64,000 bases of DNA from Blastococcus litoris (GTDB lineage: Bacteria; Actinomycetota; Actinomycetes; Mycobacteriales; Geodermatophilaceae): the NCBI RefSeq assembly GCF_003075095.1, contig NZ_QCZF01000003.1, forward strand, positions 310,001 to 374,000. The letters are read 5' to 3'. The notes below the pieces were generated by a model. It was not told the origin of the DNA. It saw nothing but the letters and a program-made list of their open reading frames with translations, and did not search any database. Position 1 is the stretch's first letter; each line of letters starts with the position of its first letter. The position numbers and the translations under genes are program-made. Below are positions 60,694-64,000 of the stretch, piece by piece.

Positions 60694-61974
60694 GTGCCCG
60701 GCACGACCGCAGCACCGCTCGACGCGGACGCCCGCGCCGATGTGGTCGTGGTCGGTGCAGGTCCCGCCGGGTCGAGCGCCGCGTGGTGGCTGGCGCAGGC
60801 CGGGCTCGACGTCGTCGTCCTCGAGAAGGCCGCCTTCCCGCGCGAGAAGGTCTGCGGCGACGGCCTGACCCCGCGCGGGGTGAAGGCTCTCGACGACATG
60901 GGCGTCGACACCACCGGCTGGGTGCGGCACAAGGGCCTGCGGGTCGCCGGCGGGGGACAGGTGGTCGAGGTCGACTGGCCGCGGCTGGCGAGCTGGCCCG
61001 GGTACAGCCTGGTGTGCCGTCGCAGCGAGCTCGACGCCCGCCTCGCCGCCCACGCGCAGGCCGCGGGCGCCCGGCTGCACACCGAGGTCACCGTCACCGA
61101 CCCGCTGCTCGACGAGGCCGGGCGGGTGGCCGGCGTGCGCTACACCGCCGGCCCCGGCAAGGAGCCGGGCGAGATCCGCGCCCACCTGGTCGTCTCGGCC
61201 GAGGGGCTCTCCGGGCGCCTGGCCAAGAGCCTGGGGCTGGCCCGCCGCGAGGACCGGCCGCTCGGTGTCGCCGTCCGCCGGTACGTGAGCAGCCCGCGCA
61301 CCGCCGACGAGTACCTCGACATCTCCTTCGACCTCGCCCCCGAGGGGCCCACCTCCGAGTCGATGCCCGGGTACGGCTGGATCTTCGGGATGGGCGACGG
61401 CACCGCCAACGTCGGCTTCGGCCTGCTCGACACCCGGCGCTCCGACGGCAGCGACCACCGCGAGGTCCTCCGGCGGTGGCTGGACACCTTCCCCGCCGAG
61501 GACCAGCTCGGCGAGGAGCACGCCGTCACGCCGCTGCGCGGAGCCGGCCTGCCCATGGCCCTGCACCGGCAGCCCGCCTACACCCGGGGCCTCCTGCTGA
61601 CCGGCGACGCCGCCGGCACGGTCAACCCGTTCAACGGCGAGGGCATCAGCTACGCCATGGAGACCGGGCGCACGGCGGCCGAGGCCGCGGCCGACGCGCT
61701 CGCGGTTCCTGCGGGCCCGGCGCGGGAGGCCGTCCTCCGCCGATACCCCGAGCGGCTGCGCGCCGCCTACGGGCGCCACCACCGCCTCGGCGTCGGCTTC
61801 CTGGCCCTGCTGGCCCGGCCGGACGTCGTCCGGTTCGCCACCGCCCACGGCCTCAAGCGGCCGGCGCTGGTGAACGCCGCGCTGCGGCTCATGGGCAACC
61901 TCAGCGACGGCCGGGACGGCGACGGCGTCGACCGCGCGATCGCCGTCCTCACGCGGCTGGCACCGGCGGTCTGA
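60694..61974 (+). CDS. geranylgeranyl reductase family flavoprotein (MenJ-like)
   Basis: 426 residues. FAD loop VVVVGAGPAGSSAAWWLAQ, EKAAFPREKVCGDGLTPRGV and LTGDAAGTVNPFNGEGISYA mark the geranylgeranyl reductase family. In mycobacteria the homologue Rv0561c (MenJ) saturates one isoprene unit of menaquinone; the menaquinone genes next door suggest the same here. GTG 60694 has GAGGAGG upstream. A perfect Rex operator controls the promoter. Confidence 0.88.
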   Translation: MPGTTAAPLDADARADVVVVGAGPAGSSAAWWLAQAGLDVVVLEKAAFPREKVCGDGLTPRGVKALDDMGVDTTGWVRHKGLRVAGGGQVVEVDWPRLASWPGYSLVCRRSELDARLAAHAQAAGARLHTEVTVTDPLLDEAGRVAGVRYTAGPGKEPGEIRAHLVVSAEGLSGRLAKSLGLARREDRPLGVAVRRYVSSPRTADEYLDISFDLAPEGPTSESMPGYGWIFGMGDGTANVGFGLLDTRRSDGSDHREVLRRWLDTFPAEDQLGEEHAVTPLRGAGLPMALHRQPAYTRGLLLTGDAAGTVNPFNGEGISYAMETGRTAAEAAADALAVPAGPAREAVLRRYPERLRAAYGRHHRLGVGFLALLARPDVVRFATAHGLKRPALVNAALRLMGNLSDGRDGDGVDRAIAVLTRLAPAV

Positions 61975-62048
61975 CATGCCACGTCACACGCGTATCGACA
62001 CGCTCCGCAACCGTCCGGTCCCTGGCCGGAACGTGATCGTCCTCACCG

Positions 62049-62054
62049 TAGGGT
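62049..62054 (+). promoter_or_regulatory. -10 element, internal promoter of nuoA
   Basis: TAGGGT seven bases before ATG 62062. Would allow nuo expression independent of the Rex-controlled promoter; no Rex site seen near it. Confidence 0.4.
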
Positions 62055-62061
62055 GCCGCTG

Positions 62062-62424
62062 ATGCTCTCGAACTACGTCCCGATCGTCGGGCTCTTCGCG
62101 CTGGCCGCAGCTTTCGCGCTGTTCTCGGTGACGGCCGCGCCGTACGTGGGTCCGCGCCGCTACAACCGGGCCAAGCTCGAGGCCTACGAGTGCGGGATCG
62201 AGCCGGTCGACCAGCCGCTCACCGGCGGCCGCTTCCCGGTGAAGTACTACCTCGTCGCGATGCTCTTCATCGTCTTCGACATCGAGATCGTCTTCCTCTA
62301 CCCGTGGGCCGTGCACAACGAGGCGCTGGGCGTCTTCGGGCTGGTCGAGATGGTCGTGTTCATCGCCACCGTGTTCATCGCCTACGCGTACGTGTGGCGC
62401 CGCGGCGGGCTCGACTGGGACTGA
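62062..62424 (+). CDS. nuoA: NADH-quinone oxidoreductase subunit A
   Basis: 120 residues, three membrane helices. [20 protein letters not shown] followed by [20 protein letters not shown] is the NuoA signature, with the conserved D-E pair. Part of the membrane arm of complex I, which reduces menaquinone with NADH and pumps protons. ATG 62062 chosen by the -10 spacing; GTG 62053 would add three residues. Confidence 0.96.
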   Translation: MLSNYVPIVGLFALAAAFALFSVTAAPYVGPRRYNRAKLEAYECGIEPVDQPLTGGRFPVKYYLVAMLFIVFDIEIVFLYPWAVHNEALGVFGLVEMVVFIATVFIAYAYVWRRGGLDWD

Positions 62425-62437
62425 CAGGGGAGCTGAC

Positions 62438-63130
62438 ATGGGACTCGAGGAGAAGCTGCCGAGCGGCGTGCTGCTGACCAGCGTGGAGAAGCTGGTCAAC
62501 TGGACCCGCAAGTCGTCGCTGTGGCCGGCGACGTTCGGCCTGGCCTGCTGCGCGATCGAGATGATGGCCTCGGGCGCCGGCCGCTACGACCTGGCCCGCT
62601 TCGGCATGGAGGTCTTCCGCGCCTCGCCGCGCCAGGCCGACCTGATGATCGTGGCCGGCCGGGTCAGCCAGAAGATGGCGCCGGTCCTCCGCCAGATCTA
62701 CGACCAGATGCCCGAGCCGCGCTGGGTGCTCGCGATGGGCGTCTGCGCCAGCTCCGGCGGCATGTTCAACAACTACGCGATCGTCCAGGGCGTCGACCAC
62801 ATCGTCCCGGTGGACATGTACCTGCCCGGCTGCCCGCCGCGGCCGGAGATGCTCATGGACGCGATCCTCAAGCTGCACCACAAGATCCAGCACGAGCCCC
62901 TCGGCGCCAAGCGCGAGCGGCAGCTGGAGCGGGCCCGCGAGGACGGCACGGCGAAGGACCTGCACGTCGAGATGCCGTCGACGGTGCGCGTGGACAAGAA
63001 GGCACGCCGCGCCTACGAGGAGGCCGCGGCGGCCGGCCGCACCGGTCAGTTCGCGATCGAGCAGCGGGGCGGCAACGCCGTCCTGCTGCCCGACGAGCGG
63101 CCCAGCGGGCTCGGGAACGCCTGGCGATGA
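62438..63130 (+). CDS. nuoB: NADH-quinone oxidoreductase subunit B
   Basis: 230 residues. Carries the N2 4Fe-4S cluster ligands: [10 protein letters not shown] (two adjacent cysteines), [11 protein letters not shown] and [10 protein letters not shown]. It passes electrons to quinone in the connecting part of complex I. The C-terminal 70 residues beyond the cluster domain are charged and longer than in E. coli, typical of actinobacterial NuoB. ATG 62438, AGGGGAG upstream. Confidence 0.97.
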   Translation: MGLEEKLPSGVLLTSVEKLVNWTRKSSLWPATFGLACCAIEMMASGAGRYDLARFGMEVFRASPRQADLMIVAGRVSQKMAPVLRQIYDQMPEPRWVLAMGVCASSGGMFNNYAIVQGVDHIVPVDMYLPGCPPRPEMLMDAILKLHHKIQHEPLGAKRERQLERAREDGTAKDLHVEMPSTVRVDKKARRAYEEAAAAGRTGQFAIEQRGGNAVLLPDERPSGLGNAWR

Positions 63131-63143
63131 GGGGACAGCGCTG

Positions 63144-63896
63144 ATGAGCGACGACGGCGGTTCGAACCTCGTCCCCGGCCGCGAGCAGGCCGGCTACGAC
63201 GACGCCACCCCACCCGGCGGCGGGTTCCGGAAGGGCGCCTTCGGGGTCACCGGCAGCGGCGACACCTCCGGCTTCGGCGGTCTGGTCCGGGTCGAGCCCG
63301 GCGGCGCGGTGGCGCTGCACTCCACCGACCGCCCCTACGGCGGGTTCTTCGACGAGGTCACCGACGCCCTGATCGAGTCGGTGGGCGAGGCGACGTACGC
63401 GGCCGCGGTGCAGCGGGTGCTGGTCGACCGCGGCGAGATCACCTACTTCGTCGCCCGCGAGCACCTGCTCACGCTCGTGCAGGCGCTGCGCGACGACGAG
63501 GCGCTGCGCTTCGAGCTGTGCAGCAGCGTGTCCGGCGTCGACTACCTCGACAGCGGCGGCCCGGCGGCCGGGCCCGACCGCCCGCGGCTGCACGTCGTCT
63601 ACCACCTGACCTCGATGACCTACCGCCGCCGCATCCGGCTCGAGGTCGCCGTCACCGCCGAGGACCCGCACGTCCCCTCGGTCACCGGCGTCTACCCGAC
63701 GGCGGACTGGCACGAGCGCGAGACCTGGGACATGTTCGGCGTCGTCTTCGACGGCCACCCGGCGCTGACCCGGATCCTCATGCCGGACGACTGGGACGGG
63801 CACCCGCAGCGCAAGGACTACCCCCTCGGCGGCGTCCCCGTGGAGTACCACGGCGCGACGATCCCGCCGCCGGACACCCGACGTGCCTACCGATGA
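63144..63896 (+). CDS. nuoC: NADH-quinone oxidoreductase subunit C
   Basis: 250 residues. The 30 kDa subunit signature [20 protein letters not shown] is near residue 182, with [15 protein letters not shown] at the C terminus. The first 60 residues are Gly-rich and poorly conserved. It ends at TGA 63894-63896 inside the first copy of a 12-base direct repeat shared with the nuoD start. Confidence 0.96.
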   Translation: MSDDGGSNLVPGREQAGYDDATPPGGGFRKGAFGVTGSGDTSGFGGLVRVEPGGAVALHSTDRPYGGFFDEVTDALIESVGEATYAAAVQRVLVDRGEITYFVAREHLLTLVQALRDDEALRFELCSSVSGVDYLDSGGPAAGPDRPRLHVVYHLTSMTYRRRIRLEVAVTAEDPHVPSVTGVYPTADWHERETWDMFGVVFDGHPALTRILMPDDWDGHPQRKDYPLGGVPVEYHGATIPPPDTRRAYR

Positions 63897-63913
63897 AGGG
63901 GGCCTACCGATGA
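63885..63913 (+). repeat. 17-base tandem duplication at the nuoC/nuoD junction
   Basis: GCCTACCGATGA occurs at 63885-63896 and 63902-63913. The repeat unit is 17 bases. The first copy holds the nuoC stop, the second the nuoD start. Confidence 0.85.
63893..63913 (+). CDS. six-codon minigene bridging nuoC and nuoD
   Basis: ATG 63893 overlaps the nuoC stop, reads MKGAYR, and its TGA (63911-63913) overlaps the nuoD ATG. Probably a by-product of the 17-base duplication rather than a functional peptide, but it could re-initiate ribosomes into nuoD. Confidence 0.3.
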   Translation: MKGAYR

Positions 63914-64000
63914 GCACCGTCTACAACGAGGCCGACCCGTACGCCGGCTCCCGGGAGACCACCGAGGGCCGCGTCTACACGGTCACCGGCGGCGACTGGG
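63910..64000 (+). CDS. nuoD: NADH-quinone oxidoreductase subunit D (5' end, partial)
   Basis: ATG 63910 opens a frame that runs off the right edge after 30 codons, reading [20 protein letters not shown] and then VYTVTGGDW. This is the usual start of actinobacterial NuoD, the 49 kDa-type subunit, expected after nuoC. AAGGGGG lies upstream. Confidence 0.85.
   Translation, partial: MSTVYNEADPYAGSRETTEGRVYTVTGGDW

Noticed and set aside
62020-62060. A third Rex site directly before nuoA
   Set aside because: No TTGTGAA or TTCACAA half-site is present between the reductase gene and nuoA; control is more likely from 60655-60672.
1-64000. CRISPR array, tRNA, rRNA, insertion sequence or prophage
   Set aside because: No spaced direct repeats, no tRNA cloverleaf or CCA-type ends noticed, no transposase or integrase motifs. 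The HTH at 29056 is called excisionase-like only by fold.

Overview
The window is 64 kb of very G+C-rich, tightly packed actinobacterial chromosome. GTG starts are common and many neighbouring genes overlap by 4 bases (ATGA or GTGA). Gene content (mshA for mycothiol, Rex, a BldN-like sigma factor with an RsbN-like partner, an RsiG-type anti-sigma, a DUF222/HNH gene with an SOS box) points to a filamentous or sporulating high-GC lineage. Geodermatophilaceae (Geodermatophilus, Blastococcus, Modestobacter) is my best guess; that is inference, since no rRNA is present. I saw no tRNA, rRNA, insertion sequence, prophage or CRISPR array. From recall, the gene order largely follows the Mycobacterium tuberculosis block Rv0474-Rv0561c, with the rex/bldN/rsbN part resembling Streptomyces.

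Layout. 1-8.2 kb: a DUF885 peptidase-like protein, a conserved unknown, an NhaA antiporter, then a coupled [28 protein letters not shown] run. 8.3-13 kb: XRE regulator and HBHA-like protein, small membrane proteins, two SAM-dependent proteins, murB. 13-20 kb: SDR, mshA, YbjN, MFS exporter, a BioF/KBL-type PLP enzyme, gpmA. 19.8-22.5 kb: phoU divergent from a SenX3/RegX3 (PhoR/PhoP-like) pair, with a PHO-box-like repeat between. 22.5-29 kb: small proteins, GlxA-type regulator, Ppx, PfpI, a proline-dehydrogenase-like pseudoenzyme candidate and proC. 29-37 kb: excisionase-type HTH, 32-residue ribosomal protein bS22, epimerase, acyltransferase, HAD phosphatase, the RsbN/BldN-like pair, acyl-CoA synthetase, glutaredoxin. 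37-45 kb: rex-hemA-hemC-hemD-hemB-hemL. 45-49 kb: cytochrome c maturation system II (TlpA, CcdA, ResB, CcsA). 49-57.6 kb: Lrp regulator, DUF4229, menA, menE, menC, menD, menF, menG. 57.6-60.6 kb: accessory genes (SOS-linked HNH, VOC, a 50-residue proline-rich ORF, PRTase). 60.6-64 kb: geranylgeranyl-reductase-family flavoprotein and nuoABC(D).

How it fits together. The right half builds an aerobic respiratory chain: heme, c-type cytochromes, menaquinone and complex I. Two Rex operators tie it to the NADH/NAD+ ratio: one over the rex-hem promoter and one perfect consensus copy upstream of the reductase-nuo genes. The left half carries phosphate control and, scattered through it, homologues of three Streptomyces developmental regulators.

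A recurring signal in the window is a -10 hexamer (TAGCGT, TAGGCT, CAGGAT and similar) ending 6-8 bases before a start codon. I found it at 24 genes, which suggests widespread leaderless transcription; it also settles several start codons. Three divergent gene pairs have such promoters interlocked so closely that the two sides should exclude each other.
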